DNA of 64,000 bases from Streptomyces sporangiiformans. GTDB taxonomy: Bacteria > Actinomycetota > Actinomycetes > Streptomycetales > Streptomycetaceae. The position numbers and the translations under genes are program-made. The first letter of the stretch is position 1. Each line of letters begins with the position of its first letter. The stretch lies in NCBI RefSeq assembly GCF_005768555.2, contig NZ_VCHX02000083.1, forward strand, positions 124,001 through 188,000, in the 5' to 3' direction. The notes beneath the pieces are model-generated. The model was not told the DNA's origin. It did no database searches and was given only the letters and a program-made list of their open reading frames with translations. Of this stretch, positions 16,442 through 26,976 are shown in pieces.

Positions 16442-17935
16442 ATGACTGCCGGCACATCCGGAGCCCCACCCGTCACCGCCCCCGATCCCCGCCGTTGGCA
16501 GGCCCTCACGCTGCTCTGCCTGGCCGGGTTCATGGTGATCCTCGACGCGCAGATCGTCGTCCTCGCGCTGCCGTCCATCGCCGACGGGCTCGGCTTCTCC
16601 GCGGGCGGTGCCCAGTGGGTGATGAGCGCCTACCTGCTCAGCTTCGGCGGGCTGCTGCTCCTCGGCGGCCGCACCGCCGACCTGCTGGGGCGCCGTTGCG
16701 TCTTCATGACCGGCACGCTGCTGTTCGGAGTGTCCTCGCTGCTGTGCGGCTTCGCCTGGACGGCGGGTGTGCTGGTGGCGGCGCGCGCCGTGCAAGGCGT
16801 CTCGGCCGCCGTCATGGCGCCCACCGCGCTGTCCATCCTCCTCAACACCTTCGAAGAGGGTCCCGAACGCAACAAGGCCCTCGCCATCTGGTCGGGCAGC
16901 GGTGGCTTCGGCGCCACGGCCGCACTATTGATCGGCGGACCGCTCACCGATGTGCTGGGCTGGGAGTGGATCTTCTTCCTGAACGTGCCGGTGGCGCTCC
17001 TGCTCCTCTCCCTGAGCCCGGTGCTCCTGCGCGAGAGCCGCACCGAAGCACGCACCCGCTCGTACGACCCCGGTGGCGCCCTCGTCGCCACCTCCGCGCT
17101 CGTCGCGTGCGTGTACGCCGTGGTCGAGGCGCCCCGCGCCGGATGGCTGTCGGTCCAGACGGCGGGCCTGCTGATCGCCGCCGCCGCGCTGGCCCTGCTC
17201 TTCGTACGCATCGAGGCACGCTCGGCGTCACCACTGGTTCCGCTGCGGCTGCTGCGCTCCAAGTCCGTGAGCGGCGCTAACCTGGTGGTGTTCCTGCTCG
17301 GCAGCTCTGCCTTCGGCATGTCGTACGCCCTTTCCCAGTACGGACAGGGCGTTCTCGGTTACTCGCCGCTGCGGTTCGGTCTCTACAACGTGGTGATGCC
17401 CGCGACGGCCGTGATCGGCTCGTACGCCGGCCAGGCCCTGGTCACCCGCATCGGGCCACGCCCGGTAGCGGCCGGCGGCCTCGCGCTGGTCGGCGCGGGC
17501 AGCCTGCTGCTGGCCGGAGTGCCGGTGGACGGTGGCTTCGTCCGTGACCTCTTCCCGGGACTCCTCATCTTCGGACCCGGGCTCGGCGCCTGCGCGGTCG
17601 CCGGATCCATCGCCGCACTGACCGGGGTGGGGGAACGGGAGTCGGGCGTGGCCTCCGGCATCAACACCGCGGCCTTCCAGATCGGCGGTGCCTTCGGAGT
17701 CGCCGTCGTCGCGTCCGTCGCCCTCTCGTACACCGGCGGCGCCGATCGGCTCGCTGCCCTGACGGAGGGCCACCAGGCGGCGTTCACCGCGTGCGTCGTC
17801 CTCGCGGCGGTCGGGATGGCCTGCGCGCTGCTCCTGCTGCGAGGGCCCGGCCGCCCGTCGAAGCGGCGCACGGCGGCCGGGCGCGAAGCGGTGGGGCGCG
17901 AAGCGGTGGTCGCCTCGCGCCCGGAGCGTTCGTGA
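16442..17935 (+). CDS. DHA2-family MFS drug exporter
   Basis: Proton-driven efflux protein of 497 residues with about 14 predicted membrane helices. MVILDAQIVVLALPSIADGL in TM1 is the DHA2 motif D1, and GGRTADLLGRR is motif A between TM2 and TM3. It follows the small ORF and probably shares the second ECF42-type promoter. That makes it a predicted output of the sigma factor, linking the DGPF module to efflux. The substrate is unknown. The final 40 residues are an Arg-rich tail. The stop lies 4 bp from the convergent GH13 stop. Confidence 0.88.
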   Translation: MTAGTSGAPPVTAPDPRRWQALTLLCLAGFMVILDAQIVVLALPSIADGLGFSAGGAQWVMSAYLLSFGGLLLLGGRTADLLGRRCVFMTGTLLFGVSSLLCGFAWTAGVLVAARAVQGVSAAVMAPTALSILLNTFEEGPERNKALAIWSGSGGFGATAALLIGGPLTDVLGWEWIFFLNVPVALLLLSLSPVLLRESRTEARTRSYDPGGALVATSALVACVYAVVEAPRAGWLSVQTAGLLIAAAALALLFVRIEARSASPLVPLRLLRSKSVSGANLVVFLLGSSAFGMSYALSQYGQGVLGYSPLRFGLYNVVMPATAVIGSYAGQALVTRIGPRPVAAGGLALVGAGSLLLAGVPVDGGFVRDLFPGLLIFGPGLGACAVAGSIAALTGVGERESGVASGINTAAFQIGGAFGVAVVASVALSYTGGADRLAALTEGHQAAFTACVVLAAVGMACALLLLRGPGRPSKRRTAAGREAVGREAVVASRPERS

Positions 17936-17939
17936 CGGG

Positions 17940-19550
17940 CTACGAGAGCGTGACTTCGCGGTCCTCGGCGAGCTCGAAGATCCCGAATCCGAACCCGTCC
18001 GCCGTGATCGTGCCGCCGTCGACCGTCACTCCCGACACTTCCAGCGGCCGGCCGACGACGGGGCCGTCGTATGCGTGCCTCACCTCGTCCCGCTGTGGGT
18101 TGACGACGACGAGACAGCGTCCGCCGCGTACGTACACGAAGGGATATCCGGAGTGCAGGACCTCCACCGCTGCGCCCGAGCCCAGCTCCGGTGTGCGGGC
18201 GCGCAGGGCGATGAGGCGGCGCACGCGATGGAGGAGGGAGGTCTCGTCGGCGCGCTGGGCGGCGACGGTGGGGCGGTCGGGGGACGGGTCGAGCGGGAGG
18301 TAGAGGGCGTCCGCCGGGGCCGTGGAGAAACCGGCGTTCGGGCCGTCGTCCCACTGCATGGGGGTGCGTGAGCCCGCGCGGTTGTAGTGGGGGCCGATCA
18401 CGCTGCCCTCCTTGTCGGGGAGGTTCGGGACGTAGCGCATGCCGATCTCGTCGCCGTAGTAGATCGCCGGAAGCGTGGGCCAGGTCAGCTGGAAGGCGAA
18501 GGCGACCGGGAGCTGTTCGGCCGTGCGCGGTCCGCAGTTGAGGCGGGAGAAGTCGTGGTTGGCGGTGGGCAGGGAGATGAACCCGCTGGAGCCGAGCGAG
18601 GTGGATGCCTGGTGATACGCCTCGATGAAGGGGCGAGGCGAACCCCTGCCGATCGCGTCGAAGAAACAGTCGAGCGGGTCCCAGTCTTCGTTGACCGTGC
18701 CCTCGCGGTTGCTCCACAGCGAGCGCAGGGCGAGCCCGTCGGCGGGGCCGCCGAAGTGGAGGAAGAAGTCCGCGTGGAAGCCCGCTGGTACGGAGACATC
18801 CGGTTCGCCCCACTCCGCGAGGAGCACCGCCTCCGGGTGCGTACGGTCCAGCCAGTGGCGCAGCTCCGTCCACAGCGCGCTGGTCGCGACCTTGCCCGGG
18901 TCGTCCTTGACCAGTGACGCGGCCATGTCGACGCGGAAGCCCGACACACCGAGCCGCACCCAGTGGTCCATGATCGTGCGCAGTGCCTCGCGGTTGGCTC
19001 GCGGGCCTTCGGCGTCCACGGGCAGGCGCCACGGCTCGGCCGGGTTCTCGCGCGCGTAGCCGAAGTTGAGGGCCGGCTGGGAGTCGAAGAAGTTCGGCAG
19101 ATACGCGCCAGGGCGGCTGCCGGGGGAGGGGACGAAGCCGTCGGGGCAGCCCTGGGACGTCCAGATGTAGCGCTGGTCGTCGCGATCGTTCGCCGAGGCC
19201 GTGAACCAGGGGTGCTCGTCGGATGTGTGGCCGGCGACGAGGTCCAGCAGCACGCGGATGCCGCGCCGGCCCGCGAGATCGACGAGCTTGGCGAGATCTT
19301 CGCCGGTGCCGTAGCGGGGCGCGACGCTCAGGTAGTCGGAGACGTCGTATCCGGCGTCACGGAACGGTGAGACGAAGCAGGGATTGATCCACACGGTGTT
19401 GACGCCCAGCCACGCGAGGTGGTCGAGGCGCTCGGTGATCCCGTTGAAGTCGCCGATGCCGTCGCCGTTCGAGTCCGCGAACGACTGCGGATAGATCTGG
19501 TAGAAGACGGCGTCGGCCAGCCAGGCGGGTGCGGGACGGAAAGAGGTCAT
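17940..19550 (-). CDS. GH13 alpha-amylase/glucosidase-family enzyme
   Basis: Cytoplasmic (no signal peptide) glycoside hydrolase of 536 residues. GH13 regions are visible: DSNGDGIGDFNGI near 27, region I DLVAGHTSDEH (102-112), region II GFRVDMAAS with nucleophile Asp208, region III LLAEWGE with acid/base Glu246, and region IV NHD with Asp333. A beta-sandwich domain closes the protein. It resembles the trehalose synthase/alpha-glucosidase branch; region I has Gly-His where Asn-His is usual. The ATG at 19550 is the first plausible start although its ribosome site is weak. Confidence 0.88.
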   Translation of the reverse strand: MTSFRPAPAWLADAVFYQIYPQSFADSNGDGIGDFNGITERLDHLAWLGVNTVWINPCFVSPFRDAGYDVSDYLSVAPRYGTGEDLAKLVDLAGRRGIRVLLDLVAGHTSDEHPWFTASANDRDDQRYIWTSQGCPDGFVPSPGSRPGAYLPNFFDSQPALNFGYARENPAEPWRLPVDAEGPRANREALRTIMDHWVRLGVSGFRVDMAASLVKDDPGKVATSALWTELRHWLDRTHPEAVLLAEWGEPDVSVPAGFHADFFLHFGGPADGLALRSLWSNREGTVNEDWDPLDCFFDAIGRGSPRPFIEAYHQASTSLGSSGFISLPTANHDFSRLNCGPRTAEQLPVAFAFQLTWPTLPAIYYGDEIGMRYVPNLPDKEGSVIGPHYNRAGSRTPMQWDDGPNAGFSTAPADALYLPLDPSPDRPTVAAQRADETSLLHRVRRLIALRARTPELGSGAAVEVLHSGYPFVYVRGGRCLVVVNPQRDEVRHAYDGPVVGRPLEVSGVTVDGGTITADGFGFGIFELAEDREVTLS

Positions 19551-19692
19551 GAGGTTGACTACGGCCTTTCCTGAGGAGCACTTCGACATGGAGCGGCGCG
19601 GCCGACGAGATCTGGGGACCCACGCCGACACTTTCGAGGGTGACAGCCCCGGGGCACGTCCGAAAAGTCCGCCTCATGGCAAGGGCTTCGAC

Positions 19693-20475
19693 ATGGCTAA
19701 GCTGACCATGATGTTCACCCCTGAGGGCCCTACCTTCCGCGAGCTCGCCGTTCAGGCGCTGTCCTCCGTCGAGCACGGCTACGACCTGCTCGCGCCGAAG
19801 TTCGACCACACCCCGTTCCGTACGCCGGACTCGATCCTGCGCTCCGTCGCGCGGGCGCTGGACCGGATCGGCCCGTTCGACCGCGGGCTCGACCTGTGCT
19901 GCGGCACCGGTGCCGGCATCGACGTGCTGCGCGCGGTGTGCCGCGAGCATGTCATCGGCGTCGACATCAGCTCGGGCATGCTCGCCGTGGCACGGGACAA
20001 CGCACGGGACAACGCAGCGGAAGGGGCACGGGAACGTGGGCGCCCCGGCGGGCCTCCGGTCGCGTGGGTGCGCGGCGACGCCCGCGCCCTGCCGTTCGGG
20101 CCCGCCTTCGACCTGGTGGTCAGCTTCGGGGCGTTCGGGCACTTCCTGCCGCGGGAGGTGCCGGGGCTGTTCGCCCAGGTGCACTCGGCGCTCCGCCCCG
20201 GCGGGCGGTTCGCCTTCCCCGTCGTGGCCCCCGCCCGGCCCGGCTCCCTCGGTTACTGGGCTCTGCTCGCCTTCGACACGGCGATGCGCGTACGCAACGC
20301 GGTGTGGCGTCCTCCCTTCGTCATGTACTACCGGGCGTTCCGGCTCAGCGACGTACGACGCGAACTGCTACGGGCCGGGTTCGAGGTGGACCTGCACACG
20401 CTCCCCGAGTTCGGCCACAGGAGCGACGGCAGCCCACGCTGCCGGATGGTGGTGGCCACGCGCCCGGGATGGTGA
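19693..20475 (+). CDS. SAM-dependent methyltransferase
   Basis: Product of 260 residues. Motif I is LDLCCGTGAGIDVLRA, motif II VIGVDISSGMLAVARDN, motif III ALPFGPAFDLVVSFGAFGHF, and the post-motif helix is ALRPGGRFAFPVV. It resembles UbiE-like small-molecule methyltransferases. The ATG was chosen for an AAGGG site 11 nt upstream; the conserved domain starts soon after. It is divergent from the GH13 gene. The substrate is unknown. Confidence 0.85.
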   Translation: MAKLTMMFTPEGPTFRELAVQALSSVEHGYDLLAPKFDHTPFRTPDSILRSVARALDRIGPFDRGLDLCCGTGAGIDVLRAVCREHVIGVDISSGMLAVARDNARDNAAEGARERGRPGGPPVAWVRGDARALPFGPAFDLVVSFGAFGHFLPREVPGLFAQVHSALRPGGRFAFPVVAPARPGSLGYWALLAFDTAMRVRNAVWRPPFVMYYRAFRLSDVRRELLRAGFEVDLHTLPEFGHRSDGSPRCRMVVATRPGW

Positions 20476-20550
20476 GCCGGTGAGTGAGTTTGCTTTCCCA
20501 ACCCACATGACCATAGTGAGTCTGCCTCCGGAAGCGGTGGAGCCCGCCCC

Positions 20551-20985
20551 GTGCGGGCCCTGACCGCGAACTTCCTCGCGCCCGCCGCGGCCGGCTCCCT
20601 GCACCTGTCCGTCGCCGTACCGTCGGCCCGGCGCCGCGCCTCCACCCCCCCGGACCGGAGGACCGCAAGCTCCTCGAATCGCCCCTGGCGGTCGCGATCC
20701 TCACCGACGCCCTGCCGCCCGGGCTGTACGCCCGCTGGCGCACCGCGCGTCCCGTACCGACCGCGGAGCTGACCGTCCACTTCACCGACCCGCTGGACGG
20801 GTCCGGCGGAGGGCTGGGCGCTGGTACGGATGCGCACCGAACAGGCGGGCCACGGCTGGGCGCTCGACGAGAGCGAGGGCTCCGCCGACGGACGGCTCCT
20901 GGCCCTCGCCCGCCAGGCCCGCGTGGTCCAGGCCCCGTCGGGACACCAGAACCGGCCCGGAAACGAGAACCGGCCCGAACACTAG
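20551..20985 (+). pseudogene. Decayed acyl-CoA thioesterase
   Basis: Remnant of a double hot-dog thioesterase. Three stretches in three frames line up with the family in order. The first (from 20551) has RALTANFLAPAAAG. The second (about 20650-20800) has LTDALPPGLYARW and PTAELTVHFTDPLD. The third (about 20810-20985) has WALVRMRTEQ and DGRLLALARQARVV before a TAG. The first shift falls in a run of seven C near 20645-20652, the second near 20805. The N-terminal half and a middle segment are missing. The rest of the 20476-21000 gap holds no gene. Confidence 0.75.
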
Positions 20986-21000
20986 AACGCGCCCGGCCGG

Positions 21001-23076
21001 TCAGAGGTCCGCCTGGTCCTCCAGGGCGCCGCCCAGCGCGAGCCGCATCGCCTCGTCCGGCCCCAGCTCCTGTCCCGCGCGCACCGCCTCGGCGAACGCG
21101 GTCTCGCCGAGCACCGTGCGCAGATGTCGGGCGTACTCCCTGCGGAAGACAGTGGCCTCGCAGTCACCGAGCTGAGGCAGACCGGCCGCGTACCAGAGGC
21201 GTGTGCCGACGCCCAGGAGCCGCGCGGCGGTTTCGGGTTCGCCGCGGGAGGCCTGCGCGGCGACCAGGAGATCGGCGACGGCCGCGACACCGAGGCGGTC
21301 GTGGACGCGCCACTTGGCGGCCAGCGCCTCCCGCGCGGAGCGCAGCCCCTCGTCCGGCAGCCCCAGGCCGATCCCGGCCAGGGAGACGAAGAAGTCGGCC
21401 CAGGCCCGCATCCACACCTCGCCGCGCTTCGCGCAGTCGGCGCGCAGCCGCTCGGCCACGGTCGCGCACCGCTCGAACGCCCCCTGCCCGGCCAGGAGAT
21501 ACGCCTGCAACGCCAGCGTCAGCAGCTGGAAGAACTCCGCTCCGCCCCCGCCGCCCGGCCCCCGCGAACTGCTGCCGTACAGCACGGCGGAGCGCGCGGA
21601 CTCACCGCGCACGGCGAGACTCGCGCCCGTCAAGGGCAGTGCAGGCACGGGCAGTTGGCGCTCCTGAGCGAGCCATACATACGCGGCGCTGACGGACTCG
21701 GCCGCGTCCAGATCGTCCGGGACGACGGTGACCAGGCGGTGCGCCCAGATCGCCAGGGCGTGCTCGGGACCCGGGTCGTGTGCCCGGCGCAGCGCCCGCT
21801 CCAGATAGCCGCGCCCCTCCTCGGCGAAACCACAGGCGAACCAGAAGTACCAGAGTGTCCCCGCCAGTTCGAGCGCCGTCTCGGGTGCCGGCGCCACCAG
21901 GCATTCCTCCAGGGCGAGCCGCAGGTTCGCGTGCTCCACGGTCAGCCGCTCGGCCCACATCCGCTGCCCGGGGCCCAGCCACTCGGCCTCTCCCTGACGG
22001 GCGATCCAGCGGAAGTAGTCACGGTGACGGCGGCGCACGGCGTCCCGTTCGCCCAGGCCCTCGAGCCACTCGGCGCCGAAGGTGCGCACGGTGTCGAGCA
22101 TGCGGTAGCGCCCGGCCACACCGTCACCCTCGCGTGTCACGATCGACTTCTCGGTGAGGGAAGCGAGCAGCGCCAGGATCTCCTCGGCGTCCAACGGCCC
22201 GCCGTGGCAGACGAATTCGGCCGCTTCCACGTCCCATCCGCCAGCGAAGACCGAGAGGCGGGCCCACAGCAGCCGCTCCAGCGGAGTGCACAGCTCGTGG
22301 CTCCAGCCGATCGCCGTACGCAGCGTCTGGTGCCGGGCAAGCCGCGGCCGGGCAGGCGAGACAAGCAGGTCGAAACGGGAGTCGAGACCCTCCAGGAGCC
22401 GGTCGAGCGGAAAACCGCGCAGCCGTACCGCCGCCAGTTCCAGGGCCAGCGGAATCCCGTCGAGGCGGGCACAGACCGCCGCCACGTGCGTCCGGTTGGC
22501 GTCGGTGAGTGCGAACGACGGCACGGCGGCCGTGGCGCGCGCCGCGAACAGCGCCACGGCGTCGTCGCGTTCCCCGAGCGGCAGCGGCGCCACGGACAGC
22601 AGATGCTCGCCCGGCACACCCAGCGGCTGCCGGCTGGTGGCCAGGATCCTCAACTCCGGTACGTTCGCCAGGAGTTCCTGCACCACGCGCGCACACTCGT
22701 CGAGGACGTGCTCGCAGGTGTCCAGGACGAGCAGCAGCGGCCCCACGGTGAGATGCTCGCAGACCGCGTCCAGCAGCGGCCGCAGTGTCTGCTCGGTCAG
22801 CCGGACCGCCTCGGCCACCGCGTTCGTGAGCAGGTCGGGGTTCTTCAGCTCCGACAGCTCCACCAGCCACACCCCGCCCCGGAACGCGTCGCTCTCGTCA
22901 TGCGCGGCGCGCAGCGCGAGCCGTGACTTACCGACACCCCCGGGGCCGGTGAGGGTGACGAGCCGTGCCGTGCCCAGCAGGCCGGCGATTCGGGTGAGTT
23001 CGGATGCGCGTCCGATGAATGCGTTGGCCTCGGCTGGAAGATTGCCGGTGCTGCCGTTGCGCACTGAGGACGCCAT
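21001..23076 (-). CDS. STAND/NB-ARC-like ATPase, LuxR-type without HTH
   Basis: Product of 691 residues. The NB-ARC-like nucleotide-binding part has Walker A GPGGVGKS (44-51), a Walker B-like [14 protein letters not shown], and the [10 protein letters not shown] motif. It is followed by a winged-helix-like segment ([13 protein letters not shown]) and helical repeats. Relatives of this layout in Streptomyces usually end in a LuxR DNA-binding domain or begin with a SARP domain; neither is present here. It could act as a signal-responsive scaffold or be a trimmed regulator. It is divergent from the MEDS gene pair (171 bp gap). Confidence 0.8.
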   Translation of the reverse strand: MASSVRNGSTGNLPAEANAFIGRASELTRIAGLLGTARLVTLTGPGGVGKSRLALRAAHDESDAFRGGVWLVELSELKNPDLLTNAVAEAVRLTEQTLRPLLDAVCEHLTVGPLLLVLDTCEHVLDECARVVQELLANVPELRILATSRQPLGVPGEHLLSVAPLPLGERDDAVALFAARATAAVPSFALTDANRTHVAAVCARLDGIPLALELAAVRLRGFPLDRLLEGLDSRFDLLVSPARPRLARHQTLRTAIGWSHELCTPLERLLWARLSVFAGGWDVEAAEFVCHGGPLDAEEILALLASLTEKSIVTREGDGVAGRYRMLDTVRTFGAEWLEGLGERDAVRRRHRDYFRWIARQGEAEWLGPGQRMWAERLTVEHANLRLALEECLVAPAPETALELAGTLWYFWFACGFAEEGRGYLERALRRAHDPGPEHALAIWAHRLVTVVPDDLDAAESVSAAYVWLAQERQLPVPALPLTGASLAVRGESARSAVLYGSSSRGPGGGGGAEFFQLLTLALQAYLLAGQGAFERCATVAERLRADCAKRGEVWMRAWADFFVSLAGIGLGLPDEGLRSAREALAAKWRVHDRLGVAAVADLLVAAQASRGEPETAARLLGVGTRLWYAAGLPQLGDCEATVFRREYARHLRTVLGETAFAEAVRAGQELGPDEAMRLALGGALEDQADL

Positions 23077-23247
23077 CGCTCCCCCTCAACCGACCGATGG
23101 CGGTCACCTTAACTCCGTTACGAGCCCATGTCTGACCCCCGGTCGGGTGACCCTGAATCGGACACATCCCCTCACACCGAGCCCGCTGAGGGCGTAGCGT
23201 GGAAAGAACCCGGCACGCCGAGCGGCGATCTTGGGAGGTGCGGGGGA

Positions 23248-24189
23248 ATGGAAGCCGTGCCCGCCCTGAGAGCAGTGGGACAGATGCGCGCCGGAGACCA
23301 TCTGTTCCTCGGTTATGACACGGACGAGGAGCGGGAGACCGTACTCGCCGCGTTCCTCCTCGACGGGCTGGCCAGCGGGCACCGCGGGCTGGTCCTGCCG
23401 CCGGCCGACCTGCCGGCGAGCCTCGCCCTCACCTTCCTGGAGGCGCACGGCTGCGCCGTCGACGACGAACTCGCCGCCGGGCGGCTGGCCGTGGACCCGC
23501 ACCTCGCGACGCCCGAGGGCCTGTGGGACCTGGACGAGATGATCCGTCGCGAGGCGCGCCGCGCGGTTGCCGAGGGTTACCTCGGGCTGCGCGTCAGCAT
23601 GGAAATCCTGCGACGCCACGCGGGCAAAAGCCTCAAGACGCTGCACGACAGCGAACTCCTCCTCGACCCCGTCTTCGCGTCACTGCCGGTCCTAGGCATC
23701 TGCCAGTACGACCGCCGCGTCTTCGACGAGGGTGAACTGGCCCCGCTCGACGGGCTCCACCACGGCCGGGTCGCCGCCGACCTCGTCTGGCAGGACGAAC
23801 TCCTGTCCATCACCCGCACCTTCGCCCCGCCCGGGCTCGCCCTGGCCGGAGAGATCGACGACACGAACGTCACCGCCGTGGCCCGCGCCCTGCACGCCGA
23901 GACGACCCGAGCCCTCGCCCGCCCCGCGAACGGCGTGCGCACCCGGCTCGACCTGCACGAGCTGCGCTTCGTCGACGTCGGCGCGCTGCGCCTGCTGGTC
24001 TTCTCGGCGCTCAGCCTGTACGAATCCGGCGGCACCCTCGTGCTGCACGGCGTCGCCCCCCATGTGCAGCGGCTGATGCGGGTCACGGGGTGGGACCGCG
24101 TACCCGGTCTGCGCGTGGAGAAAGGGAAGCGAGGGGAGACGGAAGCGTCGGGGGAGCGGCGGGCCAACGGGGAAGAGGAAGGGCCGTGA
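23248..24189 (+). CDS. MEDS-STAS regulatory protein
   Basis: Product of 313 residues. The N-terminal ~165 residues form a MEDS (DcmR-like sensory) domain, with [20 protein letters not shown] and LRVSMEI. The C-terminal part is a STAS domain as in anti-sigma-factor antagonists ([17 protein letters not shown], with the usual Ser/Thr region as DVGA). GGAGG lies 9 nt before the ATG. The stop overlaps the GTG of the next gene (GTGA), so the two are translationally coupled. Together they look like a partner-switching pair controlling a sigma factor encoded elsewhere. Confidence 0.85.
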   Translation: MEAVPALRAVGQMRAGDHLFLGYDTDEERETVLAAFLLDGLASGHRGLVLPPADLPASLALTFLEAHGCAVDDELAAGRLAVDPHLATPEGLWDLDEMIRREARRAVAEGYLGLRVSMEILRRHAGKSLKTLHDSELLLDPVFASLPVLGICQYDRRVFDEGELAPLDGLHHGRVAADLVWQDELLSITRTFAPPGLALAGEIDDTNVTAVARALHAETTRALARPANGVRTRLDLHELRFVDVGALRLLVFSALSLYESGGTLVLHGVAPHVQRLMRVTGWDRVPGLRVEKGKRGETEASGERRANGEEEGP

Positions 24190-25187
24190 CCCGCGCCGGG
24201 TTCGTCCATCAGGCGCTGTGCTACGGCTCGGACGACGAGTTTCTGGAGGGGACCCTCACCTTCGTCCACGACGGCCTGGACGCCGGTGACGCGGTGCTCG
24301 CCGTCGTGAAGTCCCGCAACATCACCCTTCTCGACGAGGCGCTCGGCAACCGCTCCCGCGACGTCGAGTTCATCGACGCGGACGACTGGTACGGCTGGCC
24401 CTCCCGCACCATGGGCCAGTACAACGCCTACTGCGCCGACCACGGCATCGGTCCCTCGGGCGCCTCACGCCGGGTCCGCATCATCGGCGAACCGGTCTGG
24501 TCGGGCCGCACGGACTTCGAGGCCCGCGAGTGGATGCGCTACGAATCGCTGCTCAACGTGGCCTTCGCCGAGACAGGTCACTGGATCCTGTGCCCCTACG
24601 ACGCCGGTGACCTCCCGGCCGGCATCGTCGGCACGGCGATCCGTACCCACCCCGAACTCGCCCTCGGCGCAAGAGAGTCGGCACTCAGCGGACTCTACGC
24701 CGCCCCGGCCGAGTTCTACGCCGAGTGCGACGCGGCCCGGCCGTCCGGGATGCCCGCGGGCACACCCGCGAACCACGACGGCGACATCCCCTTCGCGCGC
24801 GGCCGGTCGGCGGCCGTCCGCCGCGCCCTCACCGCATACGCCCACGGTCTGGGGCTGCCCGAGCAGCGGACGTACGACTTGGTGGCAGCCGTGCACGAGG
24901 CCGTGGTCAACGCCGTACGGTACGGGGGCGGGCGCGGCGTGGTGCGTCTGCGCAGCGCCCCCGACTACGTGACCTGCGAGGTCTCCGACGAGGGCACGAC
25001 CGTCCCGCCCGCACCGTTCCCCGGGCACCTGCCTCCCGAACCCCGCGGCGTGAACGGCCACGGGATGTGGGTCGTGCGGCAGTTGAGCGATCTGGTCACC
25101 GAGGAACTCGGTCCCGAGGGCTCCGTCGTGCGCATGTACTTCCGGCGTACGCGTGCACTCACCGGGCCCGGGCCGGACGGGCATTGA
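24186..25187 (+). CDS. MEDS-domain anti-sigma regulatory kinase
   Basis: Product of 333 residues. It has a MEDS domain ([21 protein letters not shown] at the start) and a C-terminal GHKL ATPase of the RsbW/SpoIIAB type: N-box [15 protein letters not shown], then the D-x-G segment CEVSDEG and G-box [13 protein letters not shown]. Such proteins bind or phosphorylate STAS antagonists and sequester sigma factors. Overlap with the MEDS-STAS gene supports a working pair. This MEDS-kinase layout is common in streptomycetes; the ligand of MEDS is unknown. Confidence 0.87.
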   Translation: MTRAGFVHQALCYGSDDEFLEGTLTFVHDGLDAGDAVLAVVKSRNITLLDEALGNRSRDVEFIDADDWYGWPSRTMGQYNAYCADHGIGPSGASRRVRIIGEPVWSGRTDFEAREWMRYESLLNVAFAETGHWILCPYDAGDLPAGIVGTAIRTHPELALGARESALSGLYAAPAEFYAECDAARPSGMPAGTPANHDGDIPFARGRSAAVRRALTAYAHGLGLPEQRTYDLVAAVHEAVVNAVRYGGGRGVVRLRSAPDYVTCEVSDEGTTVPPAPFPGHLPPEPRGVNGHGMWVVRQLSDLVTEELGPEGSVVRMYFRRTRALTGPGPDGH

Positions 25188-25195
25188 GCTGCCCG

Positions 25196-26158
25196 TCAGA
25201 TCAGTCCCTCGGAGGACAGCCAGGTCTTGGCCACGTCCAGCGGGTCCTTCTTCTTGTTCTGCACCTCACTGTTGAGTTCGATCAGGGTCTCCGTGTCGAG
25301 CTTCGCCGAAACGGCGTTGAGCGCGGAAACCCCCTTGGCCGGGAGATCGCTCTTGTACACCAACGGCGTCACGTTCTCGAAACCGAAGAGGTTCTTGGGG
25401 TCTTGAAGGACGAGGAACTGGTTCTTCTCGATGCCGGGGTCCGTGGTGAAGATGTTCCCGGCCTGGATGTTGTTGCTCTTGAGGGCCGCCACCGTCAGCG
25501 GACCGCCCGCGTCCAGTGCCTTGAACGACTTGAACTCGAGGCCGTAGTCGTCCTTGAGCCCCGGGAGCCCGTGGTGCCGGGTCTGGAACTCGGGCGATCC
25601 GCCGATGACCAGCTTCGGCGCGATGTCGGCGAGGTCGGCGATCGTCGACTTCTCCGTGAGGTTGTACTTCTTGGCCGTGGCCGCGTTGACGGCGACCGCG
25701 TCCTTGTCCTGAGCCTTCGACGACTCCAAGAGGGTGAGTTTCGAGTCGAGTTCCGCCTCGATGCCCTTGGTCGTCTCCTCGGCCGTCTTCGGGTCCGCCT
25801 TGGAGTTCAGGTAGGCCAGCAGCGCACCGTTGTACTCGGGCAGGACGGTGAGCGTACCGTTCTTGATCAGACCGTAGGTCGTCTCGCGGCTGCCGATGTT
25901 CAGCTTGTAACTCACCTTGACGCCCTTGGACTTCAGGGCTTCACCGTAGATGTCGGCGAGCAGGATGCTCTCGGGGAAGTTGTTCGAACCGACCACGACC
26001 GTGCCGCCGCCTTCGGCGTTGCCCTGCAGGGGGTCGTCCTTGTCGGAGCTGTCGGAGGAACCACAGCCCGTGAGGGCGACCGCGGCTACAACGAGCAGGG
26101 ATACAGCGTACGTTGCGGACGTTCGGGTGCTGCTGCTGGCGATGGTCACGTTGCTCAT
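25196..26158 (-). CDS. Glycine betaine/choline-type substrate-binding lipoprotein
   Basis: Extracytoplasmic binding protein of 320 residues for an OpuC/OsmU-type ABC importer. The signal peptide ends at lipobox VALTGC (Cys32). The mature part has VVVGSNNFPESILLADIYGEAL, the characteristic opening of the family, then LPEYNGALLAYLN and TTDPGIEKNQFLVLQDPKN. It is last in the minus-strand transporter cluster, 143 bp after the second permease gene. Osmoprotectant uptake is the likely role. No clear ribosome site precedes the chosen ATG. Confidence 0.88.
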   Translation of the reverse strand: MSNVTIASSSTRTSATYAVSLLVVAAVALTGCGSSDSSDKDDPLQGNAEGGGTVVVGSNNFPESILLADIYGEALKSKGVKVSYKLNIGSRETTYGLIKNGTLTVLPEYNGALLAYLNSKADPKTAEETTKGIEAELDSKLTLLESSKAQDKDAVAVNAATAKKYNLTEKSTIADLADIAPKLVIGGSPEFQTRHHGLPGLKDDYGLEFKSFKALDAGGPLTVAALKSNNIQAGNIFTTDPGIEKNQFLVLQDPKNLFGFENVTPLVYKSDLPAKGVSALNAVSAKLDTETLIELNSEVQNKKKDPLDVAKTWLSSEGLI

Positions 26159-26301
26159 CCAGACTGGGTTCGGCGGAGAGTGCCCGGTAGACACGGACAA
26201 CGATCCAAGCGAGCCCGGGAACGAGCCGTCAAGGGGAATAGATCACCTGTTGAGACAAGTGCGGCAGTCCCACGTGTTCGCAACGTGCCTGAAATCCCAC
26301 G

Positions 26302-26976
26302 TCACGCAGCCCGCCGCCTGCGCACGCCCGGGGACACGGCCCCGCGGCCCACGGCCCAGAACACCACGAGGACCAGCAGCGCTAGGACCGCTGTGAGGGT
26401 GGCTCCGCCGACCACCTTCTCGTAGTTCCGCTGGTACAGGCCGTCGACGATGTAGCGGCCGACCCCGCCCAGGCTCACATAGGCGGCGATCGTCGCCGTG
26501 GACACGATCTGGATCGCCGCCGAGCGCAGGCCGCTGAGGATCAGCTGCAGCGCCGCCGGAACCTCGACCTGGAGCAGGATCTTCCCCTCGGACATGCCCA
26601 TACCTCGGGCGGCGTCGACGGGGGAGGGGTCCACGGTGCGCACCGCCTCGTAGGTGGTGATGAGGATGGGCGGGATCGCCAGCACCACGAGCGGGACCAT
26701 CACGGGCAGCACGCCCAGCCCGAGCCAGACGAACATCAGCACCAGCAGCCCGAAGGTCGGCAGGGCCCGGGCCGCCGCCGACACGAAGGCCAGCGCGTTG
26801 CCGCCCCTGCCGGTGTGCCCGGTCACCAGCCCGATGGGCAGTCCGACGGCCGCGGCGATCGAGAGGGCCGCGACGGAGTACTGAATGTGCTCCCACACGC
26901 GCTGCGGGATTCCGTCGTAGCCGCGCCAGTGCGCGCTGTTGGTGAAGAAGGACTCGATGAAGTTCAGTACGTTCAC
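26302..26976 (-). CDS. Compatible-solute ABC transporter permease 2
   Basis: Integral membrane permease of 224 residues with about six helices, OpuCD-like. The EAA loop appears as EAVRTVDPSPVDAARGMGMSEG, the contact site for the ATPase, and the C-terminus is Arg-rich. The GTG start overlaps the stop of permease 1 (GTGA), so translation is coupled. It forms a heterodimer with the upstream permease, as in OpuC-type importers. Confidence 0.88.
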   Translation of the reverse strand: MNVLNFIESFFTNSAHWRGYDGIPQRVWEHIQYSVAALSIAAAVGLPIGLVTGHTGRGGNALAFVSAAARALPTFGLLVLMFVWLGLGVLPVMVPLVVLAIPPILITTYEAVRTVDPSPVDAARGMGMSEGKILLQVEVPAALQLILSGLRSAAIQIVSTATIAAYVSLGGVGRYIVDGLYQRNYEKVVGGATLTAVLALLVLVVFWAVGRGAVSPGVRRRRAA

